Positions 27,022-34,682 of a stretch of 64,000 nucleotides of DNA are shown here, in pieces; position 1 is the stretch's first letter; the number at the start of each line of letters is the position of its first letter. The stretch covers positions 663,630 to 727,629 of the forward strand of contig NZ_SADT02000001.1 of NCBI RefSeq assembly GCF_004016445.2. The letters are read 5' to 3'. The notes beneath the pieces are model-generated. The model saw only the letters and a list, made by a program, of their open reading frames with translations, searched no databases and was not told the DNA's origin. Both the position numbers and the translations under genes were made by a program. Source of the DNA: Mesorhizobium sp. M2E.F.Ca.ET.219.01.1.1. GTDB lineage: Bacteria; Pseudomonadota; Alphaproteobacteria; Rhizobiales; Rhizobiaceae.

Positions 27022-27300
27022 ATGGCCAAGACCACGTTGAACGTTACGGTCGTCTATCCGGCTGCTGGGCGGCCGTTCCACGACCACGATGCCAGCGCAA
27101 CGGAGACGCTCTTGTCGCTCTGGAACCGCGTGCTCGCTGCATTCGGGCTTAAGGAAGGCGAGGAGAACGGAAACCAGGTTACTTACCCGCTGTTCAAAGG
27201 TAAGGACCGCCTGACGGACATGTCGGTCACGCTCGGCGCCATCGCCGGCAACGCCGGCGCCCTGTCGCTGCAGCTCAGCCAGCAGATCGTCCAGGGCTAA
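27022..27300 (+). CDS. bilA: Ubiquitin-like protein of a bacterial conjugation (Bil-type) operon
   Basis: The 92-residue product fits one beta-grasp (ubiquitin-like) domain. A first strand TLNVTVVY leads to a turn and strand GRPFHDHDASATE, the main helix TLLSLWNRVLAAFGLK, and strands QVTYPLFKGKDRL and ALSLQLSQQIVQG. It ends in an exposed single Gly, so no tail has to be removed before activation. It resembles DUF2604-type proteins. Classic BilA proteins carry two ubiquitin-like folds, so the symbol is by operon position. AGGAGG precedes ATG 27022. Its TAA overlaps the E2 start by one base. It would be attached to target proteins by the E1/E2 encoded next. Confidence 0.75.
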   Translation: MAKTTLNVTVVYPAAGRPFHDHDASATETLLSLWNRVLAAFGLKEGEENGNQVTYPLFKGKDRLTDMSVTLGAIAGNAGALSLQLSQQIVQG

Positions 27301-27737
27301 TGTCCGAGCTCGCCAAACTCGCGCTCGACGAAGATTTCGAGGAAGCCGTCAAGGCGGCAGACTCGAATCGGTGGAGCCTCGCAAGGAAGGGTGACCTGGA
27401 AGTTTGGGTCACCCTTTCACCAGAAGGCCATTCCACCGAGACATTCACTGCGCGACTGTTCTGGCTGAACTATCCCGGCGATCTTCCGCCGTCGGTGCGG
27501 TTTGTAGAACCCGAGACCGGCCGATTGGGCGTGCCGACCGCATGGCCGACTGGTCCAGGGTTTCGCCCGCCCAACGACATCTGCGCGAACTGGTGCAGCG
27601 AGGGCTACGACACGCACCCGGAGTGGCGAACCGACAGCGCTATCCGCTTGAAGATTCGGGGTAACGCGCTGCTGATGATCGTGCGCCTCCTGAAGCAGGA
27701 ACTTGACGTCAATTTCACCGGGAGGCATCGCCCATGA
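27300..27737 (+). CDS. bilB: E2-like (UBC-fold) conjugating enzyme
   Basis: The 145-residue protein has the UBC pattern: LEVWVTLSPEGHSTETFTAR (strands), LFWLNYPGDLPPSVRFVEPE (the YP...PP segment of E2s), and then PNDICANWCSEGYDTHPEW. Cys95 in DICANW occupies the place of the catalytic Cys in eukaryotic ICLD; Cys99 is a second candidate. The HPxW follows as in prokaryotic E2 families. It would accept the ubiquitin-like protein from the E1 and pass it to a target. ATG 27300 overlaps the upstream stop, and the gene's own stop overlaps the JAB start (ATGA). No separate E3 is encoded. Confidence 0.8.
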   Translation: MSELAKLALDEDFEEAVKAADSNRWSLARKGDLEVWVTLSPEGHSTETFTARLFWLNYPGDLPPSVRFVEPETGRLGVPTAWPTGPGFRPPNDICANWCSEGYDTHPEWRTDSAIRLKIRGNALLMIVRLLKQELDVNFTGRHRP

Positions 27738-28249
27738 TGACGGCACCTATTGTTTGGCGACTACCCAAGGCCGCCATGACCGCGTCAATCAGCGAGATGG
27801 CACCGGACGGGGCCCGTGGTTGCGAGGGAGTTGCGCTTTGGCTGGGCCGCCGGTTTGCCGGCATCGTGACCGTCACACATGTCGTGGCGTTGCGGGGGCC
27901 GGGCATCACCAAACGCCCTGATCACCTGTCCATATCCCCCGAGCTGCTGAACGAGGTCACGATGCTTGCCATTCGCGCAGGTGTCTATCTGGTCGGGCAG
28001 ATTCACTCGCACCCAAGCGCTTGGGTGGACTTGTCGGAGGCGGACAAGCGCTACGGAATTCGCGTGCCTGGCTACCTCTCGGTGGTTGCTCCGGATTTTG
28101 CCCGTCGCCCGAACACCACGCTGGCGGAGTGCGGAGTGCATATTTTCGACCGCGGCGCCTGGCGCCGCCTCGGCGCTATCGAACGGATGTGTCGTGTGGT
28201 CGCCGGAGCTGGAGGCGTTTCCGTCGAGCAGGTGGGAGTCATGCGATGA
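27734..28249 (+). CDS. bilC: JAB/JAMM metallo-isopeptidase (deubiquitinase-like)
   Basis: The 171-residue protein carries the whole JAMM zinc motif. A Glu in GCEGVALWLG (about residue 32) is followed by HSHPSAWVDLSEAD (HxH-x7-S-x2-D), supplying two His, Ser and Asp. The fold is of the Prok-JAB type. Since the ubiquitin-like protein already ends in Gly, the likely role is removing it from conjugates rather than maturing a precursor; that is inference. It overlaps the E2 gene and the E1 gene by 4 nt each. Confidence 0.85.
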   Translation: MMTAPIVWRLPKAAMTASISEMAPDGARGCEGVALWLGRRFAGIVTVTHVVALRGPGITKRPDHLSISPELLNEVTMLAIRAGVYLVGQIHSHPSAWVDLSEADKRYGIRVPGYLSVVAPDFARRPNTTLAECGVHIFDRGAWRRLGAIERMCRVVAGAGGVSVEQVGVMR

Positions 28250-29721
28250 TTGGTGATCTTCACCGCAGTCGTATCAATGCTACCGTCCGCGGTCTTTCGG
28301 GGATTTCGGCGCCGCCCGATAGGTTTACCGATCAGCGCGTTCTTCTGACCGGTACGCCTGAAGTTCTTGCCTCTCGCAACGGTGCCGAGATGATGCGGTC
28401 GGCCGTGCTGCTTCTGATGCGCATGACTACAGACCTGACGGTGGCCATCCCCGGCGGTTTCGATGAGCTCGCGGAAGGTCTGGCCAAGACCGCGCGGGGC
28501 CAGGCGTGGGAGCGCGCGCCGGCATTCGCAACCATGCCACTGGCCGAAGAGGGCTACGCGGCAATCCTGTCGGTCGGAGGCGAAGCGTCAGCCGCGTTGC
28601 CGTTGACGGTCATCACAAGCAACGGGTGGCTCGCTCGAGTGAGTTCTGGCTCCATGGCCATCTCGCAGCGCTGCAACCAGTGGAATCCAGTTGGGGCGGT
28701 TGCTGCGGCCTCGCTTGGAGCGGGCGAGGTCTTCAAGCGGCTGCTGCGCCTGAAGCCCGAACACGGGCAGCTCCTCGATGGTATCAGTTTCTCGCTTTGG
28801 GACTACGGGTTGAGCAATGATCCCGGCCCTCACCTGCCGACCGAGATGGAGACAGACCTTCTCGTCGCCGGCGCTGGCGCCATTGGAAACGGTGTCGTTC
28901 ATCTGCTCTCGCAGTTGCCGTTGAAGGGACGGCGACGGGTCCTGGACGTCCAAACGTACGGAGATGAGAACTGGGGCACCTGCCTGCGGCTGACGCCGAC
29001 CGCTGCGGCGGCCCGCGACGAGAAGGCCACCTACCTGGCGACGATCTGGGGCAAAGGGGTGGAGCCGGTTGTCGGGAGGATCGAAGACGCCGAGGCGGAC
29101 GCGAACTGGCGGGCGCCAAAGGTCGTCCTCAGCGGGTTTGACAATGTCGAGGCCCGGTACGCGGTCCAGGATCTGTGGCCGGACCTCGTGATCGATGGCG
29201 CAATTGGGCCCAGGCTCGAGTGCCAGGTCAGCGCTCATCCATGGAGCGGTGAGATCGCCTGTCTTCGCTGCATCTTCGAATTGGAGCATGGGGAGCCGGC
29301 CGAGAATGTGCAACGGAGGCTCACCGGCCTCTCGGTCGCGGCACTTCGGCAGGCGAGCCGAGCTCTGTCTCGACAGGACGTCGCAGACGCCGAGCCCGAA
29401 AAGCGGAATTGGCTGATCGGCCAGATCGGCAAGCCGATTTGCTCGGTGTTCGAGGCAGCCCGGCAGTTTGCCGGTGGCGATGTAGCGGCGGACTTTCGGC
29501 CATCGGTGCCTTTTGTCGCGACCATGAGCGCCAGCATGATGGTCACCGAGCTGGTTCGTTACCTCACGACCGGCAATGTCGGGGTCGAGCCGCGCTTCTT
29601 CTTCAGTGTTCTCTGGGGACCGCAACAGGGCGCCCATTACCCTGAGGACCGTCACGACGACTGCCAATGCAGCATGCGCGCCCACCTCATTGAGCGGGTC
29701 AGGGCAGGAAGGTGGTATTAA
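28246..29721 (+). CDS. bilD: E1-like (ThiF) activating enzyme, two-domain
   Basis: The 491-residue protein looks bipartite. Residues 1-200 resemble a degenerate adenylation domain that ends in NPVGAVAAASLGAGEVFKRL. Residues 201-460 form the active ThiF Rossmann domain with AGAGAIGNGV (208-217), DENWGTCLRLT and VLSGFDNVEARYAVQDLW. CLRC (339-342) and CQC (473-475) may bind zinc. Cys399 (GKPICS) is a candidate for the thioester Cys. The pseudo-plus-active layout recalls eukaryotic E1s and Bil E1s. ATG 28246 overlaps the JAB stop. It would adenylate the Gly end of the ubiquitin-like protein and hand it to the E2. Confidence 0.85.
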   Translation: MIGDLHRSRINATVRGLSGISAPPDRFTDQRVLLTGTPEVLASRNGAEMMRSAVLLLMRMTTDLTVAIPGGFDELAEGLAKTARGQAWERAPAFATMPLAEEGYAAILSVGGEASAALPLTVITSNGWLARVSSGSMAISQRCNQWNPVGAVAAASLGAGEVFKRLLRLKPEHGQLLDGISFSLWDYGLSNDPGPHLPTEMETDLLVAGAGAIGNGVVHLLSQLPLKGRRRVLDVQTYGDENWGTCLRLTPTAAAARDEKATYLATIWGKGVEPVVGRIEDAEADANWRAPKVVLSGFDNVEARYAVQDLWPDLVIDGAIGPRLECQVSAHPWSGEIACLRCIFELEHGEPAENVQRRLTGLSVAALRQASRALSRQDVADAEPEKRNWLIGQIGKPICSVFEAARQFAGGDVAADFRPSVPFVATMSASMMVTELVRYLTTGNVGVEPRFFFSVLWGPQQGAHYPEDRHDDCQCSMRAHLIERVRAGRWY

Positions 29722-29802
29722 ACCCGGCGGCAGACTTGTTGTTTGCCGCTCGCTGGTGTTTCCTAAAAGGAAACGATTCGGCGCGGTTTGGGCGGCGCAA
29801 CT

Positions 29803-30108
29803 GTGGAGATCTCATTCTCTGATGCCCGATTGTGCACCATCTTCAACAGCATCGATCGCCTCGGCGAGCGGTACGGGAAGGAGGTTGCTCAGTCGATTGC
29901 GGTGCGAATGGCGGTGCTGGCCGGCGCCCCTGCGCTGTCGCATGTCCCCCGAAAGCCTCCCATCGGCCTCAAGGTGGACGGACGATCTTTCACCGTCGAT
30001 CTGCGCAACAACTATCGTCTCCGTTTTGAGCCAGCTACTCCAACAGTCCGTCGAAAGCTCGAAGCAGCGGACGTCACTGGCATCACCATCCTGGGAGTTG
30101 AACCTTGA
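29803..30108 (+). CDS. higB: HigB/RelE-like toxin
   Basis: The 101-residue product from GTG 29803 (TTG 29788 is also possible) reads EISFSDARLCTIFNSIDRLG, then YGKEVAQSIAVRMAVLAGAP, then FTVDLRNNYRLRFEPA. This is the RelE/ParE-superfamily plan of HigB-type mRNA interferases, with the RNNYRLRFE strand that usually carries catalytic Arg residues. It begins about 80 nt after the E1 stop on the same strand and pairs with the antitoxin gene 24 nt downstream. Confidence 0.7.
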   Translation: MEISFSDARLCTIFNSIDRLGERYGKEVAQSIAVRMAVLAGAPALSHVPRKPPIGLKVDGRSFTVDLRNNYRLRFEPATPTVRRKLEAADVTGITILGVEP

Positions 30109-30132
30109 AGCACCCGTCTTCGTTGCGTCGCC

Positions 30133-31227
30133 ATGTCTGACATTAGGTATGGCTACCAGCCCAACTACGCTGCCCCGCCAGGGTCACTGATTGAAGAGCA
30201 ACTGAGCGGCCTCGATATTTCGGCTCGAGAACTTGCCCGTCGTTGTGGCCGTTCGCCGAAACTCATCGCGGAGATCATCTCCGGGAAGGCTCCGATCGAA
30301 CCCGAAACAGCACTTCAACTCGAACGTGTGCTGGAAACTTCGGCCGCGATCTGGTTGGGGATGGAGGCCAACTATCGCCTATTCCTCGCTCGATCGAAGG
30401 AAGAAGTAAGTCTGGCAAAGCACATCAACTGGGCCAAGCAGTTCCCACTGGCCGAACTTTCGAAGCGAGGCCTGCTTTCGCTGGAGAAAGAATCTGCTGC
30501 TCAGGTGCGTGAGCTGCTACGGTTCTTCGGTTGCGGAAGCGTGGAGGCGTGCCAGGAACGCTTCGACGAACTTAGCGCCGTCGCCTACCGGCACTCCCCT
30601 TCCTTCGAAAGCGCAGAGGCATCGCTGCTGGCGTGGCTTCGTATCGGTGACCTGAGAGCCGAACAGATTGAAGCGGCGGACTTTGACAGGACTGCCTTTC
30701 TAGCAGCGCTCAAGGAGATCCGAGGACTCACAACCGAATCAATCGAAGTCTTTCTTCCTGAAGTGAAGCGACTCTGTGCATCGGCCGGCGTCGTATTCGT
30801 TCTTGAGCGCTCGTTGTCAAAGGTAGCCTTGAGCGGCGTCTCTCGTTGGTTGTCCCCGCGCCGAGCGTTGATTCAGCAGACGGCGCGCCATCTCTCGAAC
30901 GACCATTTCTGGTTCACGTTCTTTCATGAGTGCGCTCATTTGCTTCTCCATAGTCGGAAGTCGATTTTTCTTGACGGGAAGGGACTTTCGAATGTTGCCG
31001 CGGAGCTGGAGGCGGAGGCAGACGACTGGGCATCTGAGTTCCTCGTTCCCGCTCTAGCGCTAACGCGATTTATAACAAGGTTCACCTACGACGAGGACGA
31101 AGTAGTGGAGTTTGCTGCTCGTCAAGGCATCGATCCAGGCATCGTTGTCGGACAACTTCAATACCGCAAGGTCTTGAGCTTCTCTCAGATGAACCACTTG
31201 AAGCAACGTTACGAGTGGGCGAAGTAG
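30133..31227 (+). CDS. HigA-like antitoxin fused to ImmA/IrrE metallopeptidase domain
   Basis: The 364-residue protein starts with an XRE-type helix-turn-helix of the HigA/VapI type (residues about 20-80: LSGLDISARELARRCGRSPK, IAEIISGKAPIEPETALQLE). After a helical middle, it ends with an ImmA/IrrE zinc-peptidase domain bearing FFHECAHLLLHS (HExxH at 265-269) and ELEAEADDWASEFLVP as the third-ligand helix. Such antitoxins repress their own operon, neutralise the HigB toxin, and may be cleaved or cleave in response to a signal. Direct proximity to the ubiquitin-like operon suggests shared defence use. Confidence 0.85.
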   Translation: MSDIRYGYQPNYAAPPGSLIEEQLSGLDISARELARRCGRSPKLIAEIISGKAPIEPETALQLERVLETSAAIWLGMEANYRLFLARSKEEVSLAKHINWAKQFPLAELSKRGLLSLEKESAAQVRELLRFFGCGSVEACQERFDELSAVAYRHSPSFESAEASLLAWLRIGDLRAEQIEAADFDRTAFLAALKEIRGLTTESIEVFLPEVKRLCASAGVVFVLERSLSKVALSGVSRWLSPRRALIQQTARHLSNDHFWFTFFHECAHLLLHSRKSIFLDGKGLSNVAAELEAEADDWASEFLVPALALTRFITRFTYDEDEVVEFAARQGIDPGIVVGQLQYRKVLSFSQMNHLKQRYEWAK

Positions 31228-31530
31228 GTTCGGTTGGCGCAAAACGACCTATGGCCTCTTGGCGCAGGTGTTCCAATTCCGCCAGCTACTCTTATGTCCG
31301 CTTCAGGTCGGCGGCAATGTTAGGTACAACGATCGAGATGAGGCGCAAAGCCGCCGCTCGCTCGGTGCGGCGCGGTTTGAGACGCGCTCGCGCTCCTAAT
31401 CTAAATGACCGCTCTTCGATTTACGAATGAGTGCTTCCGGCTCCATTCCGAACGCGTCGGTGATGCGTCCGGGAACCGTCACACTGGCCGAAAATGTCAA
31501 GCTCACTAACGCTCTTCGATTTGTCCTCGG
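31228..31530. other. Gap after the toxin-antitoxin pair
   Basis: A 36-codon minus-strand frame at 31396-31506 (GTG start; FSASVTVPGRITDAFGMEPE, then ALIRKSKSGHLD) lies just downstream of the HTH gene and is protein-like, but it is too short to assign. GCTCTTCGATTT occurs twice, near 31412 and 31511. Confidence 0.3.
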
Positions 31531-31764
31531 TCAGGGTCGCCGCAATCTGACGCCGGGATGATTGCCGTTCGTGAATTCCACACCCTCTGCCTCAAGAACG
31601 GCACGGATTTTGTCCTGGGTTTCAGCAGATACCGCCGCGACGCGCTCGCTGTCGCTCTCACAGCGTTTTACAGTAGGAATAGAAACGCTAGCGCGCTTGG
31701 CAAGCGCCGATTGTGATATGCCGATCAAGGCTCGGGCTGCGCGCATTTGTGCTGCTGTCACCAA
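31531..31764 (-). CDS. Small XRE-family helix-turn-helix regulator
   Basis: The 77-residue product (TTG 31764 or GTG 31761 start) reads VTAAQMRAARALIGISQSAL, then AKRASVSIPTVKRCESDSER, then KIRAVLEAEGVEF. This is the common rhizobial mini-XRE with the recognition helix SIPTVKR. Two dyad symmetries lie 14-57 nt upstream, so it probably regulates itself and perhaps the plus-strand gene at 31910. Confidence 0.8.
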   Translation of the reverse strand: MVTAAQMRAARALIGISQSALAKRASVSIPTVKRCESDSERVAAVSAETQDKIRAVLEAEGVEFTNGNHPGVRLRRP

Positions 31765-31777
31765 TTTCTGTTTGATC

Positions 31778-31821
31778 CCTTTAGATCATTGCGCTATGAT
31801 CCAAAGGTATCAGTGGATACC
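31778..31821. promoter_or_regulatory. Two adjacent dyads, likely operators of the HTH gene
   Basis: Dyad 1: CCTTTAGATCA (31778-31788) and TGATCCAAAGG (31797-31807), 10 of 11 positions complementary. Dyad 2: GGTATC-AGTG-GATACC (31806-31821), perfect. Both lie between the HTH gene (minus) and the gene at 31910 (plus). Confidence 0.55.
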
Positions 31822-31909
31822 CTTGGCCTGTTGTCGGGGGTGCGGCTAGACGCAGTGTTGACGCACCATGCCTAGCCTGACCACGCCAAAGCTGTCTGGA
31901 GCTCGGATC

Positions 31910-32512
31910 ATGGCTGATTCCGACAATACCACGACTTTGCCTTTCGTCATCGGTCGGCAAGGGGATAAGCAGAACGTTCCCGAACGGCAAGCTATTGACC
32001 CGGCTTCAGGCCTCTGGAGCGAGTGGCAAAAAGCTCGATATACCTCGTTGCTATTGTGTCGGGTGCAGCAGCGTTTGGAGGGACGAATGATGGCCAATAC
32101 CGGAATTCCGGTATTGACCTCAGGCGAATCCGCGTCTTGGCGGATGTCGGTGACCGCGTCGGAGGCGAGCGCCGAATATGCGGTGGCTCGCGAGGCGGAG
32201 GTGTTTGCCATGACCGAGGCACTCAAGTTTCAAGATGCTATCCCCAGTGTTGCTTCTCTGTCGCTCGCTGGGATCATCGCGAAGCTGGACATGATTGTTG
32301 GCGCCGACCGGGACATCGGCGATCCGACGGATTTCCCATGGCCGCACATTGCGTCCGTACTGCGCGACCTCAAGGCACTTGCGGGCGATCTGCCAGCCTA
32401 TCGACCGGACCGCACCGCTACCCGTGCTGACGTGGAGAGATATTGGAACAAAGCCATCAAGCTCGTGACGGCGCTTTCGGAGGATTCCCAGCGGAATGCG
32501 CCTGTCTTGTGA
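31910..32512 (+). CDS. Hypothetical protein, helical, 200 residues
   Basis: ATG 31910 follows GGAG; the frame extends to 31868. The product is polar at first (MADSDNTTTLPFVIGRQGDK) and then helical (ASAEYAVAREAEVFAMTEAL, then SLAGIIAKLDMIVGADRDIG), ending in another helix. It resembles the uncharacterised short proteins often found in rhizobial accessory regions. No domain is recognised. It is divergent from the HTH gene, whose dyads lie in the shared promoter region. Confidence 0.55.
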   Translation: MADSDNTTTLPFVIGRQGDKQNVPERQAIDPASGLWSEWQKARYTSLLLCRVQQRLEGRMMANTGIPVLTSGESASWRMSVTASEASAEYAVAREAEVFAMTEALKFQDAIPSVASLSLAGIIAKLDMIVGADRDIGDPTDFPWPHIASVLRDLKALAGDLPAYRPDRTATRADVERYWNKAIKLVTALSEDSQRNAPVL

Positions 32513-32757
32513 CCTTCTAGCAGCCGCCGTAGGCGCGGGCTCGCAGCCACGGAGCACCTCTGTCGTAAGGAATGATGCGAATCGGAGCAGGTTGGAAAGT
32601 TCGGCGACGCCCTGCGACGAGCTTCGTGACATACGCACCGGCGAAATCACGTCGCGATCTAGCCTCGTTAAGTTGACCCCTGTCCGATTTCTACGCTGCG
32701 GCGTGCCAATTGCACGATTGATGGGACGCGTCTCTTTGCTCGTCGCTGGTCGTCGCG
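32513..32757. other. Intergenic stretch
   Basis: No gene is seen. It precedes the small gene coupled to the serine recombinase. Confidence 0.4.
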
Positions 32758-32982
32758 ATGCTAGCTTTCGTGAAGCCGGCACCAGACACAGGCAATGGTT
32801 CTTCCCTCATCGAAACCGCCGCTGCGGTAGCGCCGGAAGAGCTTCGCAAAGCCATGCTTGAGTTCGTCGAAGCGCTCGCCGTCGCTGATGCTAGGCGCGA
32901 TCATCTCAGTGCTATCGACCCTTCGATTGACCGAAGCGCCGCGATTGATTCACGTCATGCCCAGAAGGCTCCCAGGATATGA
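32758..32982 (+). CDS. Small protein coupled to serine recombinase
   Basis: The 74-residue product has one clear amphipathic helix (EELRKAMLEFVEALAVADAR). Its stop overlaps the recombinase start (ATGA at 32979-32982), which implies translational coupling. It may be an accessory factor for the recombinase, but no family is recognised and the ribosome-binding site is weak. Confidence 0.5.
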   Translation: MLAFVKPAPDTGNGSSLIETAAAVAPEELRKAMLEFVEALAVADARRDHLSAIDPSIDRSAAIDSRHAQKAPRI

Positions 32983-34649
32983 TACGAGCCGCTATCTACG
33001 CTCGTTTCTCGACGGAGCTCCAAAACGAAAAGTCCACCGAAGACCAAATTGCTCTTTGCCGCGCTTATGCAGCTCGCAACGGTCTAAACGTCGTTGCCGT
33101 CTATGAGGACAAGGCGCGCTCAGGAGCGTCGCTATTGGGTCGCGACGGGCTCCTGACCTTGATGAAGGCGGCAGGCCAAAAAACCTTTGATACCATAGTC
33201 GTGGAAGCGCTTGACCGTCTGTCGCGCGATATGGCGGATCTCTCGGGTCTTCACAAACGGCTCTCCTTTCTCGGTATCGAAATCCAAGCTGTTCACGATG
33301 GCATCGCCGATGCTGTCCTCATTGGTATTCGTGGGCTGGTCGGCCAAATGCAGAGGGAGGATGGCGCCAAGAAGGTGCGAAGGGGCATGGCTGGCGTTGT
33401 CCGTGATGGACGTCACGCCGGAGGCCGGGCCTATGGCTATCGACCTATCTTGGGTCGCCCTGGCGAACTTGAAGTCGTCGAACGGGAGGCGGAAGTTGTC
33501 CGGCGCATTTTTGACGCCTACTCTGCCGGTCGAACCCCACGAGACCTAGCTGGCGACCTCAATCGCGATGGGATAGCGCCGCCGCGAGGGACACGCTGGA
33601 ACGGCTCCACCATCAACGGAAATGCCCAACGAGGGGTGGGTCTGCTCTTTAACGAACTCTACGTTGGTCGGATCATTTGGAACAAGGTCCGAATGGTGAA
33701 GAACCCCGATACTGGCAAGCGCGTCTCAAGGCCAAATCCGAAGGACCAGTGGCAGATGAAGGAGGTTCCGCATCTTCGCATTGTCGACGACGACGTTTGG
33801 CAAAAGGCACAGGCACTCAAAGTGGCTCGGGTGAACGCATCCTCTAGTTTCAAGCGTCGCCCGGCGCACCTCTTGTCCGGTCTACTTCGTTGCGGAATCT
33901 GCGCATCCGGCATGTCGGTTCACGATCGTGACAAGACGGGCAAAACGCGTGTCAGGTGCTCCGCCGTTCGTGAAAGCGGGAGCTGCTCCAATCGGCGCAT
34001 TATTTACCTGCCCGAGATCGAGAGGGCAGTCCTCGATAGCATGCGCGAGCAGCTGAGAGCGCCGGACCTGATCGAGGCATACATCCGCAAATATAACCAA
34101 GAGCGCCGAGAATTGGCGGCACGGGCGAACTCGATGCGCTCAGCGCTAGAAGGCAAGCGCGATCGGGTAAAAGGCGAACTTCAGCGCACGATCGACCTTG
34201 TGATCAGGGGCGTGATTGCTGAAGAGGATGCCAAGCAGCGGATCGCAGAACTCAAGACACAGCTTTCTCTGATTGAGGGGCAATTCGATCGTCTCGATGA
34301 GCCACCATCAACCGTGGCTCTCCACCCGGCCACCTTGCAGCGGTATGTCAAAACCGTCGATGATCTTTCAACCGCGTTGGCCGACCACGCGACTGCTCCA
34401 GATGATCGTGGCCCGCTCATCCGAAATTTTCGGCAGCTTGTTCACAGCGTTACGTTGCACCCGAAACCTGCACGCGAAGGCTTCGAGATCGAGGTCAAGG
34501 GCAAGCTTGCCGCCCTTATTGGCGGAGCAGCGTTCCCTTCCGCGCGGCACGCCTCATTAGGCGGCCGTTTCGGTGCGGCCGTCGGAAACGATAGTGGGTG
34601 TGAAGTGGTAGCGGGAGAGGGACTTGAACCCCCGACCCCAGGATTATGA
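32979..34649 (+). CDS. Large serine recombinase (integrase)
   Basis: The 556-residue protein has a resolvase catalytic domain (IRAAIYARFSTELQNEKSTE with nucleophile Ser11, and later VVEALDRLSRD). A recombinase domain follows (AYGYRPILGRPGELEVVERE, then DLNRDGIAPPRG). Next come a zinc ribbon (LRCGICASGMSVHDRD with later CSAVRESGSC) and a coiled-coil tail. The last residues (VVAGEGLEPPTPGL) are encoded by the 3' end of tRNA-Met on the other strand. This is the usual sign that the gene sits at an attachment site. It probably integrates the element to its left. Confidence 0.9.
   Translation: MIRAAIYARFSTELQNEKSTEDQIALCRAYAARNGLNVVAVYEDKARSGASLLGRDGLLTLMKAAGQKTFDTIVVEALDRLSRDMADLSGLHKRLSFLGIEIQAVHDGIADAVLIGIRGLVGQMQREDGAKKVRRGMAGVVRDGRHAGGRAYGYRPILGRPGELEVVEREAEVVRRIFDAYSAGRTPRDLAGDLNRDGIAPPRGTRWNGSTINGNAQRGVGLLFNELYVGRIIWNKVRMVKNPDTGKRVSRPNPKDQWQMKEVPHLRIVDDDVWQKAQALKVARVNASSSFKRRPAHLLSGLLRCGICASGMSVHDRDKTGKTRVRCSAVRESGSCSNRRIIYLPEIERAVLDSMREQLRAPDLIEAYIRKYNQERRELAARANSMRSALEGKRDRVKGELQRTIDLVIRGVIAEEDAKQRIAELKTQLSLIEGQFDRLDEPPSTVALHPATLQRYVKTVDDLSTALADHATAPDDRGPLIRNFRQLVHSVTLHPKPAREGFEIEVKGKLAALIGGAAFPSARHASLGGRFGAAVGNDSGCEVVAGEGLEPPTPGL
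34606..34649. other. Probable attachment site core in tRNA-Met 3' half
   Basis: The 3' half of tRNA-Met (T-arm, acceptor strand and CCA) doubles as the end of the recombinase gene. This arrangement arises when an element integrates into the tRNA 3' end. I did not find the partner repeat elsewhere in the window, so the left end is probably outside or degraded. Confidence 0.45.
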
Positions 34650-34682
34650 TTCCCGTGCTCTAACCAACTGAGCTACCCCGCC
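34606..34682 (-). tRNA. tRNA-Met (CAT), elongator
   Basis: The minus strand folds into a full cloverleaf. Acceptor GGCGGGG pairs with TCCCGCT (G-T at the ends). The D-arm is GCTC...GAGC. The anticodon stem CGGGA/TCCTG carries loop ATCATAA, with anticodon CAT. The T-arm is GGGGG-TTCAAGT-CCCTC. CCA is encoded. The body matches rhizobial elongator tRNA-Met; a CAT anticodon could in principle also be tRNA-Ile2. Confidence 0.95.

Noticed and set aside
28588..29685. 365-codon minus-strand ORF over the E1 gene
   Set aside because: Antisense shadow; the plus strand has clear ThiF motifs.
1..34600. Partner direct repeat of the tRNA-Met 3' end (left attachment site)
   Set aside because: I looked for the T-arm/acceptor sequence in this half and found no convincing copy. 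The left boundary is not called.
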